Shown here one piece after another: positions 52,108 to 60,143 of a stretch of DNA of 64,000 nucleotides. Made by a program: the position numbers and the translations under genes. The notes under the pieces were generated by a model. It was not told the origin of the DNA, made no database searches, and worked only from the letters and a program-made list of their open reading frames with translations. The DNA is from CAVVKW01 sp963761705 (GTDB lineage: Bacteria; Verrucomicrobiota; Verrucomicrobiia; Chthoniobacterales; JAATET01): NCBI GenBank assembly GCA_963761705.1, contig CAVXHK010000001.1:1674001-1738000 (forward strand), given 5' to 3'. The number at the start of each line of letters is the position of its first letter. The stretch's first letter is position 1.

Positions 52108-52446
52108 ATGAAAAAAATCGAAGCCATCATCAAGCCCTTCAAGTTGGAGGAAGTTAAGGACGCCCTCGCGGACCTCGGGATCGAGGGAATGACCGTGAGT
52201 GAAGTCAAGGGATTCGGTCGCCAAAAAGGCCACACCGAAATCTATCGGGGGAGCGAATACACCGTCGACTTCCTGCCCAAGATCAAAATCGAAGTCGTTC
52301 TGTCCGACTCGCTGCTCGAGAGCGCCACTGCGGCGATCGTGAAGGCCGCGAAGACCGGTAAGATCGGCGACGGCAAGGTCTTCGTCTCGACCGTCGAAGA
52401 AGCGATCCGCATCCGGACCGACGAGACGGGCGAGAAGGCGGTCTAA
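52108..52446 (+). CDS. glnK: Nitrogen regulatory PII protein GlnK
   Basis: 112 residues, the normal PII length. The T-loop Tyr that can be uridylylated is in YRGSEYTVDFLPK; KKIEAIIKPFKLEEVKDAL and GKIGDGKVFVSTVEEAIRIR complete the signatures. It binds ATP/ADP and 2-oxoglutarate and controls AmtB and other nitrogen functions. Its position 69 bp after amtB is the usual arrangement. Confidence 0.97.
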   Translation: MKKIEAIIKPFKLEEVKDALADLGIEGMTVSEVKGFGRQKGHTEIYRGSEYTVDFLPKIKIEVVLSDSLLESATAAIVKAAKTGKIGDGKVFVSTVEEAIRIRTDETGEKAV

Positions 52447-52494
52447 CGCCGAGACTAAGTCACGCCGGATCGAAAGATCCGGATGATCGCTCAA

Positions 52495-52527
52495 GGGCGG
52501 TCCGGCGGGAGCTGGACCGCCCTTTTT
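52495..52527 (+). terminator. Rho-independent terminator after glnK
   Basis: A perfect 9-bp stem GGGCGGTCC/GGACCGCCC (52495-52503 with 52514-52522), a 10-nt loop and TTTTT. It is the clearest terminator in the window. A second hairpin with a GAAA loop (52465-52482) precedes it without a U-tract. Confidence 0.9.
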
Positions 52528-52669
52528 GCGCGCTCCCGCGACCCGGAGCGGTCAGCTTCAGGCGGCTCTGCTCCGGAAACTCGGAGGATTGGGGTCTGGC
52601 CGCCGGGATGCTCCCTTCCAAGATCGGGGGCACCGCGAAAACGCCAGGGATGGTAAGAGCCTGACGTCC

Positions 52670-53311
52670 TTACCTGGTTTGTTGGAAGGACTCGCTTCGC
52701 GAACTGGCCCGATTGGACCACGTGAGCCAACCGTAGGCTAGGTGGTAGAGGCCGAAAGTGCAGCCCATGATCCAATAGCCAGCCAACGTGAAGTCGAGCC
52801 GCAATAGGAGGTCGATGCGCGTGCAGAGCACGCTCAGAAGCAGTAGCCCGCTCAGGAGAAAAACCCAGCCGAGGGCGAGCAGCGACCGCGGCGCGAAGGC
52901 GTGAGTCGCCAGGAGACCAAGGCCGTAAAAGATCATCCAGAAGCCTGCGGTAGCCAGGGGCTGCATGCGCGTCGCGGCGGCGGCGAACGAGACCGCCGCA
53001 GCGGCGAGGAAGGAGGGGACGATGACGCCGGTAACCAGGAGCGTTCTCGACGAAAGGAGGGGTTCACCCCGCCGGGCGGCGTGCCGCCAGAGGTTGGCGG
53101 CGAGAATGACGAGAGCGAGGGTGGCGACGCAGGCCCAGATCATTTCAAAGCCCAAGTCGTGCAGCGGCGAAGGACGGGCTGAGAGCGTCACGGCGGCGGT
53201 GAGCGAGATTGCTCCCACGGCTAGAGCCACGGGAGCGAGGACGCGCTGGTAGGCCGCGGAGCGCTCGGCGAGTTCGGCGATGATCTCCAGTCGTCGGGAA
53301 GACGGCTTCAC
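52670..53311 (-). CDS. Integral membrane protein of unknown function
   Basis: 213 residues. Six hydrophobic segments are visible, at about 25-45, 58-72, 88-112, 120-138, 145-162 and 175-196, with a basic N-terminus (MKPSSRRLEIIAELAER) probably in the cytoplasm. Family not recognised. Its start overlaps the upstream hydrolase stop (53308-53311), so it is the third gene of a coupled unit with the SNase and hydrolase genes. Confidence 0.75.
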   Translation of the reverse strand: MKPSSRRLEIIAELAERSAAYQRVLAPVALAVGAISLTAAVTLSARPSPLHDLGFEMIWACVATLALVILAANLWRHAARRGEPLLSSRTLLVTGVIVPSFLAAAAVSFAAAATRMQPLATAGFWMIFYGLGLLATHAFAPRSLLALGWVFLLSGLLLLSVLCTRIDLLLRLDFTLAGYWIMGCTFGLYHLAYGWLTWSNRASSRSESFQQTR

Positions 53312-54810
53312 GGTTCTTCAAGCTTCGGCGGACGGACCGGCGGATTGACCAGAGAGTCGTGGAAGTCTTCGACGCTCTTGGCGCCCCGGGCGGGTTGACG
53401 AGTCGAGTAGAAATTGCGCCGCAGCAGAGTCCCGATGGAATACGCCGGCCGGCGGGCCGGGACGTCGATGAACGCGACGGCGGCGTCAAGGTCGGGGCCG
53501 GGGAGAAATCCAACCGCGTGACCAATGCGCGGGTAGACGTAGTTGGTTGCCATCGGGAGACCGGCCCGGATGATCGAACCGCCCGCGGCAGGAGTCTGTG
53601 CGTCCATTTTTCCGTTGAGCAGGAGCGTTTGCACGTTGCTTTGCGGTAGGCTGCGGGTGGTGCCGGGCGAGTAGGGCACTTCCCAGGCGTCAACGATGGC
53701 GGCAAGTTGGATGATGCCGGTGCCAGAGACGTTGCGGAGAGCTGGGCGCGGGTCCAAGTTGACGTTGGTGATCGTGTCGTCGGTGTAGTTTGGCGCGGCG
53801 AAATCGGTGGCCAGAGTCGAGAGATACATACCGAAAGATCCGTCATCTCCGCCGCCGCCGTCGGAGCTTGGTGGAAAGAAGCGGGCTGGGAGTTGACTGA
53901 GAGGACCGCTTTCGAGCTGTTTGACCAGGAGCGGAATGAGCCGGATGGTCTCCGTGCGTTGAAGCAGGGCCGTGGTGGTCGAGAGCAAATCGTCGCCAGA
54001 AACGCTCGCGGTTCCATTCGAGGTCGAGAACTGGAGCGGCTTGCGGTCCAGCCTAGCGACGAGGCGGAAGTAGCGGTCGCGCAGATTCGGGTAGGCGCGT
54101 CGGGCGCGGCGGTTCGTCGCCACGTCGCGAAAGAGCGCTTCGAGTCCGTCGCGTTGGAATTCCAGGGTCGTCGGCAGAAAGCTGTCGGGGGCGGGCGAGT
54201 TCCCGGTCATCACCATCGCGCGGACGCTGGGGGAGTGGCGACGGAGGTATTCCTGCGCGACGAATGTTCCGTAGGAATTTGCGACGACGTTGATGCGCTC
54301 GTAACCCAGCGCGACGCGAACGTTTTCGTAGTCTTCGGAGATCTCGGTGGTGTTGTAGGCCGACGGGTCAATGCCCATCGCGCGGAAGAAGTTGATGTTG
54401 CGCGAAGTGAAGGCGTCGATGGTCCGACCGCCGCGCGGCGTGCCGAGCCGGGGGACCGAAAGGCCCGCCCCGCGTGGGTCCGCGAAGACGATGTCGCGGT
54501 CTTCATTGAGCTGCTCGAAGAGCGGGATGCCCGAACTGGACAAAGTGGCCGAACCACCGGGTCCGCCGACGAAGTAAAAAACGGGATCGGGTCTGGGATT
54601 GCCGGACTTGGCTTTGACAACGACGACAGCCACCGAGATGCGACGGTCGTTTCGTGGATCGCGACGGTTCTCCGGAACGCTGACGAAGCCAAACGTGGCG
54701 CGATCGGCGTTGGCAAACGACGTGAGGGGCGCTGGTTTTTCGGCCGGCGTGAATTGTGCCCAAGCCGCGACGGCAGAGAATAAGAAACAGCAGATGACGA
54801 AACGGTTCAT
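53308..54810 (-). CDS. Secreted alpha/beta hydrolase, prolyl aminopeptidase-like
   Basis: 500 residues with a signal peptide (VICCFLFSAVAAWAQ). Oxyanion and nucleophile motifs are YFVGGPGGSA and VVANSYGTFVAQ, with the Ser near residue 175; ADPRGAGLS and the C-terminal LLLNGKMDAQTPA and YPRIGHAVGF supply the rest of the triad. It fits the tripeptidyl/prolyl aminopeptidase S33 group. It is probably periplasmic and cleaves N-terminal residues from peptides. It is coupled to both neighbours by 4-bp overlaps. Confidence 0.88.
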   Translation of the reverse strand: MNRFVICCFLFSAVAAWAQFTPAEKPAPLTSFANADRATFGFVSVPENRRDPRNDRRISVAVVVVKAKSGNPRPDPVFYFVGGPGGSATLSSSGIPLFEQLNEDRDIVFADPRGAGLSVPRLGTPRGGRTIDAFTSRNINFFRAMGIDPSAYNTTEISEDYENVRVALGYERINVVANSYGTFVAQEYLRRHSPSVRAMVMTGNSPAPDSFLPTTLEFQRDGLEALFRDVATNRRARRAYPNLRDRYFRLVARLDRKPLQFSTSNGTASVSGDDLLSTTTALLQRTETIRLIPLLVKQLESGPLSQLPARFFPPSSDGGGGDDGSFGMYLSTLATDFAAPNYTDDTITNVNLDPRPALRNVSGTGIIQLAAIVDAWEVPYSPGTTRSLPQSNVQTLLLNGKMDAQTPAAGGSIIRAGLPMATNYVYPRIGHAVGFLPGPDLDAAVAFIDVPARRPAYSIGTLLRRNFYSTRQPARGAKSVEDFHDSLVNPPVRPPKLEEP

Positions 54811-55661
54811 GGTGCGATGAGCGAGGAGACCTTCGCAAAGGTAACGGGACCGATGCCCCGGACGCGGAGAAGATCTTCGACGGAGTCAAACGGGCGAGCC
54901 TCGATGATGCGTGACGCGTAGGCGGGGCCGATACCGGGTAGACTTTCCAGCTCGGTCGCGGTGGCGGTATTGAGAGAGACGAGGCCGCCCGGCGACGAGT
55001 TTGCGACTGATTCCGAATCGGTGGGTTCTGCCTCCGCGCTCAGTCGGTCGATCCGCCAGGGAGTCGGTCCGGCAACGGGTGCGTTCGAACCATAAACGCC
55101 GACCTTGGCGCGGCGAGCTCGGTCCTGCAGCAGAGCCAGTTCCCGCCGAACCTGACTCTCGGAGGGCCAGTTTGGCGGGACGCCGGGCATGCCGTAGGCG
55201 CGGGCGAAGCCGGCTTCGACGAGGTCACGGGCGAGGTTCGCCTCCTGTCCGTCGCGCTGATACAGGACGTGAGCGTAGAAGCGTTGCTGGCGGCTGGCGC
55301 CGCGGGCGTCCTCCCATTGTGTCAGCACCGTAAACGGGAGTGGACGCAGGGCGCGTTCGGTGAAGGTGGCGGCTTCTTCGCCCGCTTTCATGACCTCGGA
55401 CTCCGAAACGCCGAACGCTTCGGCCTGTTCGGCAATGCGTTTCGGCACCTGGCGATCGGTCTCGGGGGTGTCAACGAAGTAGAGGCGAAAGATAAAATTT
55501 TTCCCGTTGTGGAGCGCGTGGAAACTATCGCCGTCGGCGTAGCCGGTTGGGACGAGGCGGCAGCCTTCGAGGGTTTCCCACTCACGGGCGACGGTTGTTG
55601 GTAAGAGCGCGGCGGCGAGCGCGAGGGCCGTGAGGTGTGTGAAAATGCGCCGTCCAGTCAT
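54807..55661 (-). CDS. Secreted thermonuclease (SNase) with HhH domain
   Basis: 284 residues from the ATG at 55661. Signal peptide ALALAAALLPTTVA. The SNase-like part carries GYADGDSFHALHNG, IFRLYFVDTPETD and later QRFYAHVLYQRDGQEAN. The C-terminal 60 residues form a ComEA-type helix-hairpin-helix (SLNTATATELESLPGIGPAY, then RVRGIGPVT), which binds DNA non-specifically. It is probably a periplasmic nuclease acting on DNA. The catalytic Arg/Glu set was not all located. Confidence 0.85.
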   Translation of the reverse strand: MTGRRIFTHLTALALAAALLPTTVAREWETLEGCRLVPTGYADGDSFHALHNGKNFIFRLYFVDTPETDRQVPKRIAEQAEAFGVSESEVMKAGEEAATFTERALRPLPFTVLTQWEDARGASRQQRFYAHVLYQRDGQEANLARDLVEAGFARAYGMPGVPPNWPSESQVRRELALLQDRARRAKVGVYGSNAPVAGPTPWRIDRLSAEAEPTDSESVANSSPGGLVSLNTATATELESLPGIGPAYASRIIEARPFDSVEDLLRVRGIGPVTFAKVSSLIAP

Positions 55662-55841
55662 CCGTCGGCGTAGGCTGTAATGGCGATTGGGTGGGGTGTC
55701 AATTTTTGGAGTGCGCCGGCCCGCTGGCGCTTTGACGGTTCGGGTCGAACGGGAGCTGATTGCGCCAAGCGGGAGAGGGCTGCCGCAGTCCAAGACGCAA
55801 GCGGTGGTGGACGGTTCGTGGTAGGGTGCGGCTTTCACGGC

Positions 55842-56885
55842 ATGCGCAAGATCATTCACCTCGACATGGATTGCTTCTACGCGGCGGTCGAGATGCGGGA
55901 GCGACCGGAGCTGAGAGAGGTGCCGATCGCGGTCGGCGGCGGGTCGGCGCGGGGTGTGGTGACGACGTGCAATTACCTAGCGCGGGAATTCGGCGTGCGA
56001 TCGGCGATGCCGGGGTTCAAGGCGATGCAACTGTGTCCGACGCTGGTGTTCGTGCCGACCCAATTCGAACTCTACCGGGAAGCCTCGGCGAAGGTGCGTG
56101 AGATCATGCATCGCTATACGGACCTCGTCGAGCCGCTGTCGCTGGATGAGGCGTACCTGGACGTGACGGACTCGGGCCGCTTTGCGTGGGACATTGCGAA
56201 GGAGCTGCGGGCGGCGATCTTTGAAGAGACCCAGCTGACCGGATCGGCGGGCGTCGCGGCGAACAAGATGCTGGCGAAGATCGCGAGCGACTGGCGGAAG
56301 CCGAACGGGCAGTTCGCGATTTTGCCGAAGGATGTCGAGGAGTTTATGAAGGAGCTTCCGGTCGGGCGGATCTGGGGTGTAGGTCCGAAGGCGCGGGCGA
56401 AACTGGAGGCTCAGGGGGTGCGGTCGTGCGGCGATCTGCAGGCTTGGACGATGGCCGATCTGGTCGGGCGTTTTGGGCGCTGGGGCGAGGAGCTTTACTC
56501 GTTGTGCCGGGGGATCGATGAGCGGGAAGTGCGGCCCCATCGCCCGCGCAAATCGATGAGCAACGAGCGGACGTTCAGTCAAAATCTGACGACGCTGGCC
56601 GATTGCGAGGAGGCGCTGGACGATCTCATCGACGAATTGATCGAAGACCTGCGGGAGAAAGCGAGCGAACGAGCGGTGCGGTCGGCGGTGGTGAAAGTGA
56701 AGTTTGCGGATTTCACGCGGACGACGCGTGAGTGCGTCTGCCCGGAACCGTCGCGGAACGTCTTCCTGCAGCTGCTCGGCGAGGCGTGGCAACGACAACC
56801 GCTGCCGGTGCGATTGCTTGGAGCGGGAGTGCGGTTTGTGAACGAGGAGGAGGACGACGACGATGGGCAGATGGCGTTTCTTTGA
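55842..56885 (+). CDS. dinB: DNA polymerase IV
   Basis: 347 residues from the ATG at 55842. A Y-family polymerase for translesion synthesis. The active site is IIHLDMDCFYAAVEMRE with later SLDEAYLDVT (acidic residues); IWGVGPKARAKLEAQGV is the thumb HhH, and the little-finger region starts near KSMSNERTFS. The C-terminus QMAFL is a good beta-clamp-binding motif. No SOS box was identified in the upstream sequence. Confidence 0.95.
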   Translation: MRKIIHLDMDCFYAAVEMRERPELREVPIAVGGGSARGVVTTCNYLAREFGVRSAMPGFKAMQLCPTLVFVPTQFELYREASAKVREIMHRYTDLVEPLSLDEAYLDVTDSGRFAWDIAKELRAAIFEETQLTGSAGVAANKMLAKIASDWRKPNGQFAILPKDVEEFMKELPVGRIWGVGPKARAKLEAQGVRSCGDLQAWTMADLVGRFGRWGEELYSLCRGIDEREVRPHRPRKSMSNERTFSQNLTTLADCEEALDDLIDELIEDLREKASERAVRSAVVKVKFADFTRTTRECVCPEPSRNVFLQLLGEAWQRQPLPVRLLGAGVRFVNEEEDDDDGQMAFL

Positions 56886-56999
56886 CGCGAATTGCCGCAG
56901 ATCACTCGCCGGTGGAATTTGGGGAAGCCCTGCTCCCGTGAAGCTCGGTAACCCAGCGCATCGTGAACCCGACCGTGCCCCAGCTTCGCGGAAGCGCGG

Positions 57000-58310
57000 C
57001 TACGAGTCAGACAGTGCCTTCTCGAGCTTCCGGTGGCGTTTCTCGATGTCGGCGCGGTCCTGCGATTGTTCGAGTTTGCGGTTCGCTGTCTCTAAAATCA
57101 TTTGGCCGTGGAGGTGGAGAGTTTCACGGCGTTTGGGATCATCCGTCGCGGTGGCGACACAGATGAGGGCTTCGAGCAGGCGGGCATAAATCGCTGTGGA
57201 GTCGCGGGCGTTCTGTCGAATTTGGTGAAACGACGCTCCGACGTGGCTCCCGAAGGTTGTGACGCGGTAGTTGACTCGGAGATTGCCGTCGTCGTCATGG
57301 CGCTGGCTGGCAAGTTCGGGACGGTCGGCGAGTCGACGGAGGGCGGAACCGAGACGGTCGATGCAAGCGATCGCGGTGAACGGGTCGTTGATGCCGGGCG
57401 AGAGGGATCGGACGGCGACTTCGGCCAGCTGGAGGATGCCGTATTCGACGTCCTGCGTTGGGGTGCGGGCGTTGCCGGTCACGACGAGGAGGCGAATCCG
57501 GCGGGCGAGATCTTCCGGGAGGCTCGGGTAGACTTCGACGATGGGGTCTTCGTCAGCGACGAAATCGCCGGGACGGCGGGGAAAGCGGAAGATGAGGTCG
57601 TACTTGGTGGCGATCTCGGCGGCTCCGTCGAGATCGATCCCCTGCAGGTAACCGCCTCGGGGGATGGTGACCGTTCCACGCTTGTCCTCGAAATTGTCCG
57701 GCAGCTCGCTTTCGAGCCGGTCTTCCTCTTCATCGAAGTCGACCGGCGGAAAGAGTCGGTCGATCGTCTTGCGAAGCTCGTCGTCGACGGCGCTGATAAC
57801 CTGATCCGCCTGGATCATCTCGGAGATGTGGTGGATGAAGTAGATGAGGACGCCGGTGCAGAGAATAGCGAGGATGAGCGCGCCAGTCGCGGCGATCTGG
57901 GGGACAAACGCTTCCTCCCCGCCTCGGATCGTGCGCAGGACGAGCAGTGAGTATACGAAAGTGGCAACGAAGATACCGAGGGTGAACTGGCTGCCGCGAT
58001 CGCGCATGAAGTTGCGCAGGAGGCGGGGGCCGAACTGACTGGAGGCGAGGGTGAGTGCCACGATGGTGATCGAGAAGACGATGCTGGTGACGGACATCAT
58101 CGCTCCAACGATGGCCGACAGGACGCTGCGCGCGCCCTCGGTGCCGCCGGCGTAGACCCATTCGGGTAGTTCGATCTCTTCGCTAATTAAAGTCCGGTCG
58201 ACGGCGATGGCGGAGACGGCTAAGGCGGCAGCGGCGATGACGAGGAGACTGGGGACGAACCAGTAGTTGGCTCGGAGCGCTTCCCAGAATTTGGTGAGCC
58301 AGACTCTCAT
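57000..58310 (-). CDS. DUF2254 membrane protein
   Basis: 436 residues. Four membrane helices lie in the first 170 residues (WFVPSLLVIAAAALAVSAIA, SVTSIVFSITIVALTLASSQ, LGIFVATFVYSLLVL and ALILAILCTGVLIYFIHHIS). The rest is cytoplasmic and matches DUF2254 (SPGINDPFTAIACIDRLGSA). The function is unknown. No neighbour suggests a role. Confidence 0.88.
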   Translation of the reverse strand: MRVWLTKFWEALRANYWFVPSLLVIAAAALAVSAIAVDRTLISEEIELPEWVYAGGTEGARSVLSAIVGAMMSVTSIVFSITIVALTLASSQFGPRLLRNFMRDRGSQFTLGIFVATFVYSLLVLRTIRGGEEAFVPQIAATGALILAILCTGVLIYFIHHISEMIQADQVISAVDDELRKTIDRLFPPVDFDEEEDRLESELPDNFEDKRGTVTIPRGGYLQGIDLDGAAEIATKYDLIFRFPRRPGDFVADEDPIVEVYPSLPEDLARRIRLLVVTGNARTPTQDVEYGILQLAEVAVRSLSPGINDPFTAIACIDRLGSALRRLADRPELASQRHDDDGNLRVNYRVTTFGSHVGASFHQIRQNARDSTAIYARLLEALICVATATDDPKRRETLHLHGQMILETANRKLEQSQDRADIEKRHRKLEKALSDS

Positions 58311-58350
58311 TCTTCGGTTTTGGGAGGGAAAAGTGCCGCTGCGCGCGTCG

Positions 58351-58390
58351 GGATCGGGTCGGCGATTGCAAATCGGCGTTCGTCGGGTGG
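58351..58390 (+). repeat. Palindromic intergenic repeat, degenerate copy 5
   Basis: GGATCGGGTCGGCGATTGCA, then AATCGGCGTTCGTCGGG: the GGCGATT arm is retained and the partner is imperfect. It lies in the gap between the DUF2254 gene and treZ. Confidence 0.5.
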
Positions 58391-58391
58391 G

Positions 58392-60143
58392 TTAGGCTCG
58401 GGTGGCGATGATCGTGGCTCCGGCTGGAACTGGGGCGGCGAGAGTTGCCGTGTTCGGGTTGGCGAGAAGCGTGATCCATTCGCCCGGGGGAACGGGGATG
58501 GATTGGTCGGCTTTCGCCAGGTTGCAGATCGCGAGAACGTTGCCTCGAAGGAGTGTCAGCCAGCGAGCTTCTTCGTTGAAGGTGACGGCGACATCTGCGT
58601 CGGTGAGGTGCTCGCGGCGGATTTGGAGGAGGCGTTTATGCCAGGCGAGGAGCGCGGCGTGGGGTTGTTTTTCGAGTTCGGTCCAGTCGAGCTTGGAGCG
58701 TTCGAAGGTCGCTGGGTCCTGCGGGTCGGGGACGTCTTCGGCGTGGCTCTTGAAGGCTCCAAATTCGCGGCGACGGCCTTCGGTGACGAGGCGGCCGAGT
58801 TCTTTGTCGGGATGGTCGGTGAAGTATTGAAACGGGGTGGAGGCTCCCCATTCTTCGCCTTGGAAGAGCATCGGGACGAAGGGGCTGAGGAGGAAGAGGG
58901 CGGCGATGGCGTGGAGGGCGTCGGGGTCGACCAGGGCTGGGAGTCGCTCGCCGAGGGCGCGGTTGCCGACTTGGTCGTGATTTTGCGCGCTGACGATGAG
59001 CTGGGACGGGAGGAGGTCGGTGGGGGGGCGTCCGTGGTTGCGCTGGCGGAAGGGGGACCACTGGCCGTCGAAAACGTAGGCTTGCTCGAGGGCTTTCGCG
59101 AGATCGGCGAGCTTGCCGTAGTCGACGTAGTACCCGTCGAGTTCGGTGGTGAAAAAGGCGTGGAGGGCGTGGTGGAAGTCGTCGCACCAGTGGGCGTCCA
59201 GGCCGAAGCCGCCGTGGGAGGTGGGGCGGACGTAGCGGGGGTCGTTGAGGTCGCACTCGGCGATGAGGACGACGGAGCGGCCGGAGGTGGCCTCGAACTC
59301 GGTGACGCGCTCGGCCATTTCTTCGAAGAAATTGACGGCGGATTTGTCGACGATGGCGTGGACGGCGTCGAGGCGAAGGCCGTCGAAGTGGTAATCGCGC
59401 AGCCACATGAGGGCGTTGTCGATGAAGAAGGCGCGGACTTCGTTGCTGCCGTGTTCGTCGACGTTGACGGCGGATCCCCACGGGGTGTGGTAGCGGTCGG
59501 TGAAGTAGTCACCGTAGGCTCCGAGGTAGTTGCCGTCGGGGCCGAGGTGGTTGTAGACGACGTCGAGAAGGACAGCGAGGCCGTGGTCGTGGGCAGCTGC
59601 GATGAAGCCCTTCAACTCGTCCGGCGTGCCGTAGGCGGGGTGGGGGGCGTAGAGGGCGACGCCGTCGTAGCCCCAGCCGTGATGGCCGGGGTAGCTGGCG
59701 ATGGGGAGAAGCTCCAGGTGGGTGACGCCGAGGTCCTCGAGGTAGGGGAGCTTGCCGGCGGCGGCGGCGTAGGTGCCTTCCGGGGTGAAGGTGCCGACGT
59801 GGATTTCGGTGATGACGGCGGCGACCATCGGGGTCGGGGTGAAGGCGTGGTCGTGCCAAGTGTAGGCGCCGTGGTCGACGGTGCAGGAGGCGGCGTGGAC
59901 GCCGTCGGGCTGCCAGGGGGAGCGGGGGTCGGGGAAGGCGGGGCCGCCGTCGAGGGAGTAGGCGTAGCGGATGGGGTGGGTGGCGTCGGGGATTTCGGTT
60001 TCGAACCAGCCGGGGTGGGGGGTGGGGGTCTTTCCGGCGTGCGGCTCCCGAGCTGGAAGCTCGGGAGGGCAGGCTGGAAGCCTGCGCTCCCCGACGAGTA
60101 GCTCGATGGTTTTGGCTTTCGGGGCCCAGATTTTGAATTTCAT
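58392..60143 (-). CDS. treZ: Malto-oligosyltrehalose trehalohydrolase
   Basis: 583 residues from the ATG at 60143, which overlaps the treY stop (ATGA). It releases trehalose from maltooligosyl-trehalose. A GH13 fold: ELLPIASYPGHHGWGYDG, VLLDVVYNHLG, DGLRLDAVHAI (nucleophile Asp), VLIAECDLND (Glu) and SAQNHDQVGNRALG. About residues 17-34 are encoded by a double-hairpin repeat (60044-60092) inserted after LLVGE, so its N-terminal carbohydrate-binding part has an extra Pro-rich loop. Confidence 0.94.
   Translation of the reverse strand: MKFKIWAPKAKTIELLVGERRLPACPPELPAREPHAGKTPTPHPGWFETEIPDATHPIRYAYSLDGGPAFPDPRSPWQPDGVHAASCTVDHGAYTWHDHAFTPTPMVAAVITEIHVGTFTPEGTYAAAAGKLPYLEDLGVTHLELLPIASYPGHHGWGYDGVALYAPHPAYGTPDELKGFIAAAHDHGLAVLLDVVYNHLGPDGNYLGAYGDYFTDRYHTPWGSAVNVDEHGSNEVRAFFIDNALMWLRDYHFDGLRLDAVHAIVDKSAVNFFEEMAERVTEFEATSGRSVVLIAECDLNDPRYVRPTSHGGFGLDAHWCDDFHHALHAFFTTELDGYYVDYGKLADLAKALEQAYVFDGQWSPFRQRNHGRPPTDLLPSQLIVSAQNHDQVGNRALGERLPALVDPDALHAIAALFLLSPFVPMLFQGEEWGASTPFQYFTDHPDKELGRLVTEGRRREFGAFKSHAEDVPDPQDPATFERSKLDWTELEKQPHAALLAWHKRLLQIRREHLTDADVAVTFNEEARWLTLLRGNVLAICNLAKADQSIPVPPGEWITLLANPNTATLAAPVPAGATIIATRA
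60044..60092 (+). repeat. GCTGGAAGC-type double hairpin inside treZ
   Basis: A perfect 10-bp hairpin (60045-60054 with 60058-60067, loop GGA) and a 7-bp one (60069-60075 with 60079-60085), ending GCTCCCC. It is nearly the same element as the intergenic 46357-46404. On the minus strand it encodes ERRLPACPPELPAREPH. Confidence 0.75.
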
